Source of the DNA: Sphingomonas sp.
GTDB taxonomy: Bacteria > Pseudomonadota > Alphaproteobacteria > Sphingomonadales > Sphingomonadaceae
Length of the DNA stretch: 64,000 nt
Assembly: GCF_026460985.1 (NCBI RefSeq)
Contig: NZ_JAPKNM010000068.1
Span: 28,177-92,176 of the forward strand
Direction of reading: 5' to 3'
Positions 8,413 to 18,285 of this stretch are shown piece by piece (the first letter of the stretch is position 1; the number at the start of each line of letters is the position of its first letter). The translations under genes and the position numbers were made by a program. The notes below the pieces were generated by a model, which was not told the origin of the DNA, made no database searches, and was given only the letters and a program-made list of their open reading frames with translations.

Positions 8413-9258
8413 ATGGAAGGCGACAACGCCGAGAATCCGACGCTTTTCCCCGCCACCGTGGGCGAGAAGCTGCGTGCGGCACGCGAGGCGCAGAAGCTCG
8501 AACTGAGCGAGATCGCCAGCCGGACCCGCATCCCGCTGCGGCATCTCGAGGCGATCGAGCAGTCGAACTTCGCCAGCCTGCCCTCGGTCACCTATGCCAT
8601 GGGCTTCGCCAAGTCCTATGCGCGGGCGGTCGGCGCGGACGAAGTCGCGATCGCACGCGAGCTGCGCGTGGAACTGGGCGACCGTCCGGAACGCCCCCCG
8701 CCGCCGCCTTCCTATGATTTCGACGAGCGTTCGCGCGTGCCCTCGCGCGGGATCGCGCTGGCGGGTGCCATCGTCGCGGTCCTCGTGTTGATCGGCGTCG
8801 GCCTCTGGTACGGCACCAACCTGTTCCGCGGCGGCGCGCCCGCATTCGACAGCGCACCTCCCGTGGAGAATGTCGCGACGGTCGATACCGGCAATGCCGC
8901 CGAACCCGCGCCCGCACCGGTGAGCGGCGGCCAGGTCACCCTGGTGGCGCTCGACACCGTCTGGCTGCGCGTGACCGACGCGAGCGGCAACCGGCTGTTC
9001 GAGAAGGAAATGGCGACGGGCGAGCGCTATGACGTGCCGCAGGACGCCGATCGCCCGCGCGTCCGCACCGGACGGCCCGATCGCATCCAGGTGCTGCTCA
9101 ACGGCTCGAACGTCCCGCCGCTCGGCACCGGCGTCGAGACGGTCGAGGCCGAGGTGAGCGCCGCCGCGCTGCAGGCGCGTGGTCAATCCGGCGCGTCTCC
9201 GACGCCGCCTGCCGCAGCCGGGGAAGCGCCGGCTGGCAACTCGGTGGCGATACCTTAA
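8413..9258 (+). CDS. RodZ-like HTH and DUF4115 membrane protein
   Basis: The 281-residue protein starts with a cytoplasmic helix-turn-helix domain (VGEKLRAAREAQKLELSEIA, then TRIPLRHLEAIEQSNF and YAMGFAKSYAR), then a Pro-rich linker, one membrane segment at about residues 113-135, and a periplasmic DUF4115 domain (about 180-245: VTLVALDTVWLRVTDASGN). This is the RodZ architecture, which couples MreB to the cell-wall elongation machinery. The match to RodZ is by domain order; the C-terminal tail is Ala/Pro-rich. The next gene encodes another envelope protein, CpoB/YbgF. Confidence 0.85.
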   Translation: MEGDNAENPTLFPATVGEKLRAAREAQKLELSEIASRTRIPLRHLEAIEQSNFASLPSVTYAMGFAKSYARAVGADEVAIARELRVELGDRPERPPPPPSYDFDERSRVPSRGIALAGAIVAVLVLIGVGLWYGTNLFRGGAPAFDSAPPVENVATVDTGNAAEPAPAPVSGGQVTLVALDTVWLRVTDASGNRLFEKEMATGERYDVPQDADRPRVRTGRPDRIQVLLNGSNVPPLGTGVETVEAEVSAAALQARGQSGASPTPPAAAGEAPAGNSVAIP

Positions 9259-9339
9259 GGCTGGCGACAGGCGCGGCGTGTCAGCTATACGAGATGCGCG
9301 TATCAATTCCCGAAATCCTGCACCGGGGGGTGTGACGAA

Positions 9340-10287
9340 ATGCGTTATTGGATGGCCGCGGCAGCTCTGACGGCCCTTGTCGCCGGAACGGGCGTCGCCC
9401 ACGCTCAGTCGACCGCGGTCGAAGGCCGCGTCGACCGGCTCGAGCGCGAGATGCGCGCGGTGCAGCGCAAGGTCTTCCCCGGCGGCGCCGGCCAGACGAT
9501 CGAGCCGCAGATCGTGCCCGAGACCAGCATCGAGGCGCCCGGCACCCCAGCGGGAACGCCGCTCGCCGATCTCACCCAGCGCGTCGCCGCGCTCGAGAGC
9601 CAGGTGCAGACGCTCACCGGCCAGGTCGAGCAGGACGGCTATCGCCTGAAGCAGCTCGAGGACGGGTTCGCCGCCTATAAGCGCGCAACCGACGCGCGGC
9701 TGAAGGCGCTGGAGGACGCGTCGACCAATGTCGGCGCCTCGAACGGCGGCGATCCGGTGATCGCGCCGGTCGATCTCGGCGAGGCGCCCGCGCGCCCGAC
9801 CCGGCCCACGCGCCCGGCCGCCGAGGAGAAGCCCGCCAAGCCCACCGGCACCCGCGCACAACAGGTCGCCGCGATCGAGAAGCCCAATGGCGGTGATCCG
9901 GCCGAGGACGGCTATCTCTATGGCTTCCGGCTGTGGTCGGCGAAGCTCTATCCCGAGGCGCGCCGCGAGCTCGAGGCGGTCGCCACCAAATATCCGCAGC
10001 ATCGCCGCGCCAGCTACGCGCAGAACCTGCTCGGCCGCGCCTATCTTGACGGCGGCGCGCCGAGTCTCGCCGCGGTCGCCTTCTACGAGAATTACAAGAA
10101 GAACCCGAACGGCGAGCGCGCGCCCGACAGCCTCTATTACCTCGCCCAGGCGCTCACCAAGCTGAAGAAGCCGGCGAGCGAAGTGTGCAAGGTCTATACC
10201 GAGCTCGACCAGCTCTATGGGGAGCGGCTGTCGGCGGAGATGAAGGCCGGCGTGGCCGAGGGACGTGTCGCGCAGAAGTGCAAATGA
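9340..10287 (+). CDS. cpoB: Tol-Pal associated protein CpoB/YbgF
   Basis: The 315-residue protein has a signal peptide (about 22 residues, ending VAHAQ), a coiled-coil region (VDRLEREMRAVQRKV and a heptad stretch AALESQVQTLTGQVEQD), a Pro-rich linker and a C-terminal TPR domain beginning EDGYLYGFRLWSAKLYPEA. This is the trimeric periplasmic YbgF/CpoB layout, which links outer-membrane constriction by Tol-Pal to peptidoglycan synthesis at division. It is not next to tolB-pal here but directly upstream of tilS, with the tilS start 4 bases after its stop. Confidence 0.9.
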   Translation: MRYWMAAAALTALVAGTGVAHAQSTAVEGRVDRLEREMRAVQRKVFPGGAGQTIEPQIVPETSIEAPGTPAGTPLADLTQRVAALESQVQTLTGQVEQDGYRLKQLEDGFAAYKRATDARLKALEDASTNVGASNGGDPVIAPVDLGEAPARPTRPTRPAAEEKPAKPTGTRAQQVAAIEKPNGGDPAEDGYLYGFRLWSAKLYPEARRELEAVATKYPQHRRASYAQNLLGRAYLDGGAPSLAAVAFYENYKKNPNGERAPDSLYYLAQALTKLKKPASEVCKVYTELDQLYGERLSAEMKAGVAEGRVAQKCK

Positions 10288-10291
10288 GCTT

Positions 10292-11371
10292 GTGACGCTC
10301 GCCCCGGCAGCGGTCGAGCGTTTCCGCCGTGACGTGATGGCCCTCTATTCCTCCCCCGGAGGGGGAGGGGGACCGCGAAGCGGTGGAGGGGTAGTCGCCC
10401 CAAGCCATGTCGCCAGTGGAGACTACCCCTCCGTCAGCCTTCGGCTGCCACCTCCCCCTCCGGGGGAGGATTGCAGGTTGGGCCTGGCGGTTTCAGGCGG
10501 TCCCGATAGCCTCGCGCTACTGCTGCTGGCATCGGCGGCGTTTCCCGAACAAGTGATCGCCGCGACGGTCGATCACGGGCTGCGTCCCGAGGCGGCCGAA
10601 GAAGCACGGTTCGTCGGCGAGATCTGCAAGACGCTCGGCGTGCCGCACCATATCCTCACGGGCGCGCTTCCGGCGGGCAATCTGCAGGAGAGTGCGCGCG
10701 CGTTGCGCTATGCCCTGCTTGCCGAATGGGCGAAGGGCCGCGTCGCATGGGTCGCCACCGCGCACCAGCGCGAGGACGTCGCCGAGACCTTCCTGATGCG
10801 CGCGCGCCGGGGCGCCGGGGTCGGCGGACTGGCCGCGATGCGCGCCACGCGGCCGCTGGGCGGAGTCACTTTGGTCCGGCCATTGCTGGACTGGTCGCGC
10901 GCCGAGCTGGAGGCGATCGTCGCGGCGTCGGGGATCGCGGCGGTGCAGGATCCGTCCAACCGCGATCCGCGCTTCGACCGCGTCAGGATGCGCAGGCTGC
11001 TCGCCGAATCGTCCGAGCTGCCGGCCGACCGGCTGGCGCTCGCGGCGCGCAACCTGCGCCATGCGGAGGAGGCGCTCGCCTGGGCCGCCGAGCGCGAGTG
11101 GCAGGCGCGCAGCCGGCCCGATGGCCTTTCGGTGCGGCTCGACGCAGGCGGCTTGCCCTACGAGCTGCAGCGGCGGCTGGTGGAGCGGGCCGTGGATCGG
11201 GTCCGCGCCGGGGACGAGGAAGCGCCGCTCGACAAGCTCCGCGGCGAAAGCCTCGACCGCCTCGTCGCCACGCTCCTTTCGGGCGGCACCGGTACGATTG
11301 CGGGGGTGAAAGCGAGCGCGAAACATGCTGAATGGCGCTTCAGCGCAGCTCCGGCGCGCCGATCACACTGA
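10292..11371 (+). CDS. tilS: tRNA(Ile)-lysidine synthase, with inserted palindrome near start
   Basis: TilS converts the wobble C34 of the AUA-reading isoleucine tRNA to lysidine, an essential step. The PP-loop signature SGGPDS, then TVDHGLRPEA and WVATAHQREDVAETFLMR, identify it. The native N-terminus TLAPAAVERFRRDV follows a GTG start at 10292, 4 bases after the cpoB stop. Between it and the PP-loop the frame runs through a 122-bp palindrome, giving a Gly/Pro-rich stretch not expected in TilS. An alternative start is TTG at 10478, which has a GGGGAGG ribosome site made by the palindrome arm, eight bases upstream. That start would leave the palindrome in the leader but would remove the first helix. 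Confidence 0.9.
   Translation: MTLAPAAVERFRRDVMALYSSPGGGGGPRSGGGVVAPSHVASGDYPSVSLRLPPPPPGEDCRLGLAVSGGPDSLALLLLASAAFPEQVIAATVDHGLRPEAAEEARFVGEICKTLGVPHHILTGALPAGNLQESARALRYALLAEWAKGRVAWVATAHQREDVAETFLMRARRGAGVGGLAAMRATRPLGGVTLVRPLLDWSRAELEAIVAASGIAAVQDPSNRDPRFDRVRMRRLLAESSELPADRLALAARNLRHAEEALAWAAEREWQARSRPDGLSVRLDAGGLPYELQRRLVERAVDRVRAGDEEAPLDKLRGESLDRLVATLLSGGTGTIAGVKASAKHAEWRFSAAPARRSH
10349..10470. repeat. 122-bp nested palindromic element within tilS
   Basis: The outer arms (10349-10368 and 10451-10470, TCCTCCCCCGGAGGGGGAGG and its complement) and inner arms (GGAGGGGTAGTC near 10385-10396 and complement near 10421-10432) are inverted copies. Each half also contains its own small hairpin (CCGC-GAA-GCGG on the left, CAGCC-TTCG-GGCTG-like on the right). 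This type of element is normally intergenic in sphingomonads. Here it remains open in the tilS frame. Confidence 0.85.
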
Positions 11372-11440
11372 TCGACGTTGTTCCATTGCCATTAACCTGG
11401 CGGTGCCTATCTATGATGGGCGAAAGGTATCGAGCTCGAT

Positions 11441-13414
<1,974 letters not shown>

Positions 13415-13445
13415 ATTCAGTCCGCGTTAAAACGCGGGCGACTAA

Positions 13446-13476
13446 CCCTCTCCCGAGCGATCGGGGGAGGGTTTTT
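13446..13476 (+). terminator. Intrinsic terminator after ftsH, overlapping next SD
   Basis: An 11-bp stem (CCCTCTCCCGA with TCGGGGGAGGG, one T-G pair) has a GCGA tetraloop and is followed directly by TTTTT. Its 3' arm, GGGGGAGGG, also lies 9 bases before the next ATG at 13480, so it is the only ribosome-binding site for that gene. Confidence 0.88.
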
Positions 13477-13479
13477 CGT

Positions 13480-13851
13480 ATGCGGCGTGTGACGGTGGGC
13501 TTGGTCGCGCTGGGTCTGGTCGTGCCGGGCGCGGCGCAGGCGATGACCGTCGCGCAGTTCCTCGCCAAGGTGAGGGCGTTGCAGGCGCAGGGCGCGCTGG
13601 CCGCGCTTTCGCCCGATGCCGATCTGGTGCGGCGCGAGGTCGCGATGATCCGCGCCGCCTATACCGCCGACCTGCGTGCCGCGCGGGCCGCCGGGCGGAC
13701 GCCGCACAGCTGCCCGCCCGAGACCGGCAAGCCGAAGCTCACGCCCAAGCAGATGCTCGCCGAACTCGAGAGGATCCCCAGGGCCCAGCGCGGCATGAGC
13801 ATGAAGGCCGCGGTCTACGCCTATATGAAGCGGACCTATCCCTGCCGGTGA
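13480..13851 (+). CDS. Small exported protein of unknown function
   Basis: The 123-residue product has a signal peptide (MRRVTVG, hydrophobic core, cleavage after AAQA near residue 21). The mature part starts MTVAQFLAKVRALQAQG and is helical, with a two-cysteine pattern (HSCPP in the middle, YPCR at the end) suggesting a disulfide. Similar small proteins recur in sphingomonads, but their role is unknown; a Rap1a/Tai-like fold is possible but weakly supported. A longer frame from GTG at 13411 would lack the signal peptide at its N-terminus. Its ribosome site is part of the ftsH terminator stem. Confidence 0.7.
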   Translation: MRRVTVGLVALGLVVPGAAQAMTVAQFLAKVRALQAQGALAALSPDADLVRREVAMIRAAYTADLRAARAAGRTPHSCPPETGKPKLTPKQMLAELERIPRAQRGMSMKAAVYAYMKRTYPCR

Positions 13852-13861
13852 CGCGTACGCG

Positions 13862-14926
13862 TCAGCCCATCATCCCCATCGCGACCAGGATCAGCAGGAA
13901 CAGGCTCAGCACGATCGAGATGAACCAGGTGAGCACCATCGCGCGCAGCAGCGCCGACCACCAGCGCAGCCGATAGGCCTGTTGCAGCTGCCGCGTGACG
14001 TGGACGAACGGGATCAGCAGCCCCGCCGCGCCCAGCCAGTTCGACGGCACGCCGAGCGTCGCCGCCACCGTGATCGCGATGAACAGCAGCGACATGAACG
14101 AGATCGAATAGATGATGAAGATCGCGTGGTCGTAGAGCTTGTATTGACGCTTCCAGAAGAACAGCAGCCATAGGAAGGGCAGCGACAGCGGGATCAGCAG
14201 CCACGAGAATTTGTAGACGCTCGATTGGAGCTTGTAGATCATCAGCGAGGGGTTCTGCTGCCACTTCTCGATGCCGTGATCGAGCGTGTACCAGCCGGTG
14301 TGCGTCGCCTTGACTTCGACCGGGTCGGCCTGGAGCTCCTTCGTCGCGAGATCGAAGCCTTTCAGCCGCGTGTCGGCCTCGGCGATGTCCTTGACCGCCT
14401 CGGCGCGATCCTCGGCGTCGGATTTGGCGTCGTCACGCCTCTCGATCGCCCTTTCGCGCTGCTTCGCCACCTGCTCGCGCTCCGCCTTGATCGCGGCGAG
14501 CGGATAGGCGTTGACTCCACGCATGTCGGTCGGCGCGGAGATTCCGGCGAAGGAGAAAACCGCGAACATCGCAAAGATCGAGAAGAGGAAGATCGCCATC
14601 GGCGAGACGAAACGCGCACGCTCGCCGGCAATGTAACGCCGCGTAAGATCCCCCGGCCGCCAGGCGAGCAGGGGCAACGTACGCCAGAACTTGCCCTCGA
14701 AGTGGAACACGCCGTGGACGATCTCATGCCCGATCGCGGCGAGCGAGCGATGGATGTGCCCCGCCTGGCCGCAATGGTGGCAATGCGGCCCGATCAGCGC
14801 AGTGCCGCAATTGAGGCACATGACGTCCCCGTCACCATGCCCCTCGCCCGCCCGCGGCTCCATCGCGCGGCCGAGCAATCCTCCGGTGACGATTTCGCCG
14901 GCTGCTTCCAAGTCCCCCATGGCCAT
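13862..14926 (-). CDS. DUF3667 zinc-ribbon membrane protein
   Basis: The 354-residue protein has an N-terminal zinc ribbon (CLNCG and CHHCG) followed by the DUF3667 signature region [23 protein letters not shown] and [14 protein letters not shown]. The remainder has about five membrane segments, interrupted by a long charged helical loop ([20 protein letters not shown]) that looks coiled-coil. The function of the family is not known. It is convergent with the gene at 13480 and divergent from proA, with about 40 bp between the two starts. Confidence 0.82.
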   Translation of the reverse strand: MAMGDLEAAGEIVTGGLLGRAMEPRAGEGHGDGDVMCLNCGTALIGPHCHHCGQAGHIHRSLAAIGHEIVHGVFHFEGKFWRTLPLLAWRPGDLTRRYIAGERARFVSPMAIFLFSIFAMFAVFSFAGISAPTDMRGVNAYPLAAIKAEREQVAKQRERAIERRDDAKSDAEDRAEAVKDIAEADTRLKGFDLATKELQADPVEVKATHTGWYTLDHGIEKWQQNPSLMIYKLQSSVYKFSWLLIPLSLPFLWLLFFWKRQYKLYDHAIFIIYSISFMSLLFIAITVAATLGVPSNWLGAAGLLIPFVHVTRQLQQAYRLRWWSALLRAMVLTWFISIVLSLFLLILVAMGMMG

Positions 14927-14966
14927 GGCCTATCAGCTTGCGGCGAGCCGTGCTAGCGGGTCCGGC

Positions 14967-16226
14967 ATGGCCGATACCGACACCCAGATGCTGATCGCCG
15001 ACATGGCCGCGCGCGCGCGCGCTGCGTCCCGCGCGCTCGCCGCGATGACCAGCGCGCAGAAGAGCCGCGCATTGCTCGCCGCCGCCGCCGCGATCCGCGA
15101 AGCGAGCGACGCGATCGTCGCCGCCAATGCCGAGGACATGGCCGCGGCCGAGGCTTCTGGGCTCTCGGGCGCGATGCTCGACCGGCTGCGCCTCGATGCG
15201 GGCCGCGTCGAGGCGACCGCGGCGGGCGTCGAGGCGGTCGCGCGGCTCGACGATCCGGTCGGCAAGGTGATCGAGCGCGTCGATCGGCCCAATGGGTTGG
15301 TGCTCACGCGCGTACGCATCCCGATCGGGGTGATCGGCATCATCTATGAGAGCCGTCCCAACGTCACCGCCGATGCCGGCGCGCTCTGCGCGATGTCGGG
15401 CAACGCCGCGATCCTGCGCGGCGGCTCGGAAGCGATTCGCAGCAATCGCGCGATCCATGCCGCGCTGGCGCAGGGCCTCGAGGCCGGCGGCATGCCCGCC
15501 GACGCGATCCAGCTGGTCCCCGTCACCGATCGCGCGGCGGTCGGCGCGATGCTGACCGCAGAGGGCGCGATCGACATGGTGGTGCCGCGCGGCGGCAAGG
15601 GCCTGGTCGCGCGCGTCCAGGCCGAGGCGCGCGTGCCCGTGCTCGCGCATCTCGACGGGCTCAACCACACTTATATCGATCGCTCCGCCGATCCGGAGAT
15701 GGCGCGCGCCCTCGCGCTCAACGCCAAGATGCGCCGCACGGGCATCTGCGGCGCGACCGAGACGCTGCTGATCGACCGCGGCTTCGCCGATCCCGCGCCG
15801 GTGCTGACGGCGCTCGCCGATGCCGGCTGCGAGCTGCGCGGCGACGCCGAGATCCGCGCGATCGAGCCGCGCGTCACCGCCGCCAATGCCGAGGATTGGG
15901 ACACCGAATATCTCGACGCGATCCTCTCGGTTAAGTTGGTCGACGGCGCCGACGACGCGATGGCGCATATCGCCGCGCACGGATCGCACCATACCGACGC
16001 GATCGTCGCCGAGGACGCCGCGACGGCCGAGCGTTTCCTCGCCACGGTCGACAGCGCGATCGTGATGTGGAACGCCTCGACTCAGTTCGCCGATGGCGGC
16101 GAGTTCGGCCTCGGCGCCGAGATCGGCATTTCCACCGGCCGCCTCCACGCCCGCGGCCCGGTCGCGCTCGAGGGGCTGACGACGTACAAATGGGTGGTGC
16201 GCGGGACCGGCCAGGCGCGACCTTGA
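14967..16226 (+). CDS. proA: Glutamate-5-semialdehyde dehydrogenase
   Basis: The 419-residue enzyme reduces gamma-glutamyl phosphate to glutamate semialdehyde in proline synthesis. It belongs to the aldehyde dehydrogenase superfamily; the catalytic cysteine is in [13 protein letters not shown], and [19 protein letters not shown] and VPRGGKGLV are typical of ProA. The ATG at 14967 gives the standard length, although the frame is open far upstream. proB is not in the window. The usual sphingomonad neighbour nadD lies downstream but is separated by a toxin-antitoxin pair. Confidence 0.96.
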   Translation: MADTDTQMLIADMAARARAASRALAAMTSAQKSRALLAAAAAIREASDAIVAANAEDMAAAEASGLSGAMLDRLRLDAGRVEATAAGVEAVARLDDPVGKVIERVDRPNGLVLTRVRIPIGVIGIIYESRPNVTADAGALCAMSGNAAILRGGSEAIRSNRAIHAALAQGLEAGGMPADAIQLVPVTDRAAVGAMLTAEGAIDMVVPRGGKGLVARVQAEARVPVLAHLDGLNHTYIDRSADPEMARALALNAKMRRTGICGATETLLIDRGFADPAPVLTALADAGCELRGDAEIRAIEPRVTAANAEDWDTEYLDAILSVKLVDGADDAMAHIAAHGSHHTDAIVAEDAATAERFLATVDSAIVMWNASTQFADGGEFGLGAEIGISTGRLHARGPVALEGLTTYKWVVRGTGQARP

Positions 16227-16257
16227 AGGCGGCGTATCGATTGTATACATTCGTTGC

Positions 16258-16509
16258 ATGAGCAAGACGACCGTCATCACCGGCCGCGTCGCCGAAGAGA
16301 CCTCGGCCAAGCTCGACCGGCTCGCCACGCGCATGGAGCGATCGCGATCCTGGATCGTGGCGCGCGCGGTCGAGGAGTTCGTGCTTTCCGAGACCGAGCT
16401 GATGGATTCGCTCGACGAAGCTGAGCGCCAGATCGAGCGCGGCGAGTATCTGACACAGGAAGAGATGGAAGCCTGGGTGGCGGGCCTCCGGCGCGATGCG
16501 GCCGCCTAG
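16258..16509 (+). CDS. Ribbon-helix-helix antitoxin (ParD/CopG type)
   Basis: The 83-residue protein starts with a ribbon-helix-helix DNA-binding domain (MSKTTVITGRVAEETSAKLD, then RSRSWIVARAVEEFV) and has an acidic, helical C-terminus (DEAERQIERGEYLTQEEMEAWV) of the type that wraps the toxin. It overlaps the toxin gene by one base (TAGTG), as in most parDE operons. A nearly TATACAT-like AT-rich stretch just upstream (about 16240-16252) may contain its promoter. It probably represses its own operon. Confidence 0.88.
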   Translation: MSKTTVITGRVAEETSAKLDRLATRMERSRSWIVARAVEEFVLSETELMDSLDEAERQIERGEYLTQEEMEAWVAGLRRDAAA

Positions 16510-16796
16510 TGCGGGAGATCCGCTGGGCAAAATTTGCGCAAAGCGACCTCGAACGGATCGTCCGATATTTCGGTGCGATCGACCCGGCGCTGGCGGCTGA
16601 ATTGGCCGAACGGATCGTGAAGGCCACGCATATTCTGTCGGAATTGCCGCAGGCGGGCCAGGCAACGACGCGGGCGGGACGGCGCCGGTGGCGCGTACCG
16701 CGGACCGACTATGTGCTCTTCTATCGCGTCGAACGCGACCATGTCCGCATCCTGCGGGTGCTGCATGGCGCGCAGCAACTGGCTGGCGGATTGTGA
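16509..16796 (+). CDS. RelE/ParE-family toxin
   Basis: The 95-residue protein matches the ParE/RelE fold: REIRWAKFAQSDLERIVRYF at the start, LPQAGQATTRAGRRRWRV in the middle, and the conserved YVLFYRVERDHVRILRVLHG near the end. ParE members poison DNA gyrase while RelE members cleave mRNA at the ribosome; this one looks closer to ParE by its antitoxin type. It starts with GTG at 16509 inside the antitoxin stop and its own TGA overlaps the GTG start of nadD. It appears complete. Confidence 0.87.
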   Translation: MREIRWAKFAQSDLERIVRYFGAIDPALAAELAERIVKATHILSELPQAGQATTRAGRRRWRVPRTDYVLFYRVERDHVRILRVLHGAQQLAGGL

Positions 16797-17452
16797 AACG
16801 CATCGGTCTCCTCGGCGGCTCGTTCAACCCCGCGCATCGCGGACACCGCAAGCTCTCGCTCCATGCGATCCGCGCGCTGGGGCTGGACGAGGTGTGGTGG
16901 CTGGTCTCGCCGGGCAATCCTCTCAAGGACAAGGCCGGAATGGCGCCGTTCAGCGCGCGGATGGCCTCGGCGCGGACGATGGCGCGGCATGCGCCGATCC
17001 GGATCACGGGAATCGAGAAACGGCTCAAGACACGCTATACCGCCGACACGCTCAAACGGCTTCCGCGCGTGTTCCCGAAGCATCGATTCATCTGGCTGAT
17101 GGGCGCGGACAATCTGGCCCAATTCGACCAATGGGAGCGCTGGCGCGACATTGCGCGGCAGGTTCCGATTGCGGTGATTGCACGTCCGGGCTATGATGCG
17201 CGGGCTCACGCAAGTCCTGCGATGAGTTGGCTGCGGCGCGCTGTGCGGCCCGCAGGCCAGGCGAAGAAATGGACGCGTTGGAGATTGCCGGCCCTCGTGC
17301 TGCTGCGCTTTCGCCCCGATCCGACTTCGGCGACCCGCATTCGCGCCGCCGACCCTGCCTGGCACCGGCACTTTCCGGACGTGCGTGCGATACCCATATC
17401 CACGCCGTCCGTGCCGTCTCCACCGCCGCGCACAGACCTGTTGCAATCCTGA
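16793..17452 (+). CDS. nadD: Nicotinate-nucleotide adenylyltransferase
   Basis: This 219-residue enzyme adenylates nicotinate mononucleotide to form deamido-NAD. The nucleotidyltransferase motif GGSFNPAHRGH is at residues 8-18, followed by PLKDKAGMAPFSARM, FIWLMGADNLAQFDQW and, near the C-terminus, SATRIRAADP in place of the usual ISSTxIR. The start is GTG at 16793, overlapping the toxin stop by four bases (GTGA), so nadD translation is coupled to the toxin gene. No other start near the motif is available. Confidence 0.95.
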   Translation: MKRIGLLGGSFNPAHRGHRKLSLHAIRALGLDEVWWLVSPGNPLKDKAGMAPFSARMASARTMARHAPIRITGIEKRLKTRYTADTLKRLPRVFPKHRFIWLMGADNLAQFDQWERWRDIARQVPIAVIARPGYDARAHASPAMSWLRRAVRPAGQAKKWTRWRLPALVLLRFRPDPTSATRIRAADPAWHRHFPDVRAIPISTPSVPSPPPRTDLLQS

Positions 17453-17461
17453 GGAGCTAAC

Positions 17462-17842
17462 TTGGCAACTTCCCCCAATGTGCAGCGCGTCCCCGGTGCC
17501 GAAGGCGTCGAGGCGCTGCACGCGCTCGTGATGAACTCGCTCGACGACGATCAGGCGGTCGAAACCGTCTCGATCCCGCTCGCCGGCAAGAGCAGCATCG
17601 CCGACTATATGGTCGTGGCCTCGGGCCGTTCGACCCGTCAGGTCGCGTCGATGGCGGCAAAGCTGGCCGAGAAGATCAAGGCGGAGTTCGGCCGGTCCCC
17701 GCGGGTCGAGGGCCTTCCCACCGCCGATTGGGTGCTGATCGACGCGGGCGACGTGATCGTTCACCTGTTCCGGCCCGAAGTGCGCACCTTCTACAATCTC
17801 GAGCGCATGTGGTCGTTCGGGGAAACCGCGGGCCAGGCCTGA
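17462..17842 (+). CDS. rsfS: Ribosomal silencing factor RsfS
   Basis: The 126-residue protein is an RsfS/Iojap homologue, which binds L14 and keeps the ribosomal subunits apart in starvation. Recognisable stretches are DDDQAVETVSIPLAGKSSIA, DYMVVASGRSTRQV and ADWVLIDAGDVIVHLFRPE. The start is TTG at 17462, preceded by GAGGAG at the right distance; no ATG is present upstream in frame. It lies 9 bp after nadD and 17 bp before rlmH, consistent with one operon. Confidence 0.95.
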   Translation: MATSPNVQRVPGAEGVEALHALVMNSLDDDQAVETVSIPLAGKSSIADYMVVASGRSTRQVASMAAKLAEKIKAEFGRSPRVEGLPTADWVLIDAGDVIVHLFRPEVRTFYNLERMWSFGETAGQA

Positions 17843-17859
17843 GCGGCTGACGAGCGGCT

Positions 17860-18282
17860 ATGCTGCTCCATATCGTGGCAAGGGGACGCATCGGGCGCGG
17901 GCCCGAGGCGGAGTTGGTCGAGCGCTATCTGAAGCGCGTCGCCTGGCCGACCAAGGTCACCGAGCTTCCCGACACCGGCGGCAAGATGCCCGATCAGGGC
18001 CCCGCCACGCGCATCGTCATGCTCGACGAGACCGGCGAGAACCTGCCCTCGCGGGTGATCGCCGAACGGCTGGGGCGGTGGCGCGACGACGGCGTGCGCG
18101 AGGCGCGCTTCCTGATCGGCGCGGCCGACGGTTTCGACGATGACCAGCGCGCCGGTGCCGACCTGCTGATTTCCTTCGGGCGCGCGACCTGGCCGCACCT
18201 GATGGCGCGCGCGATGCTCGCCGAGCAATTGTGGCGCGCCACTTCGATCCTTGCCAACCATCCCTATCACCGCGAAGGCTGA
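17860..18282 (+). CDS. rlmH: 23S rRNA pseudouridine-1915 N3-methyltransferase RlmH
   Basis: This 140-residue SPOUT methyltransferase modifies pseudouridine 1915 of 23S rRNA in helix 69. The family landmarks are MLLHIVARGRIG at the start, DETGENLPS, FLIGAADGF and the terminal LAEQLWRATSILANHPYHRE. The length is typical and the gene is intact. The order nadD-rsfS-rlmH is conserved in alphaproteobacteria. Confidence 0.95.
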   Translation: MLLHIVARGRIGRGPEAELVERYLKRVAWPTKVTELPDTGGKMPDQGPATRIVMLDETGENLPSRVIAERLGRWRDDGVREARFLIGAADGFDDDQRAGADLLISFGRATWPHLMARAMLAEQLWRATSILANHPYHREG

Positions 18283-18285
18283 GCC

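Noticed and set aside
5833..10002. A 1389-codon open frame antisense to ptsP, the RodZ-like gene and cpoB
   Set aside because: It is a by-product of high GC at third codon positions of the real genes. It has no ribosome site, its composition is Arg/Asp/His-rich without domains, and the opposite strand encodes three clear families.
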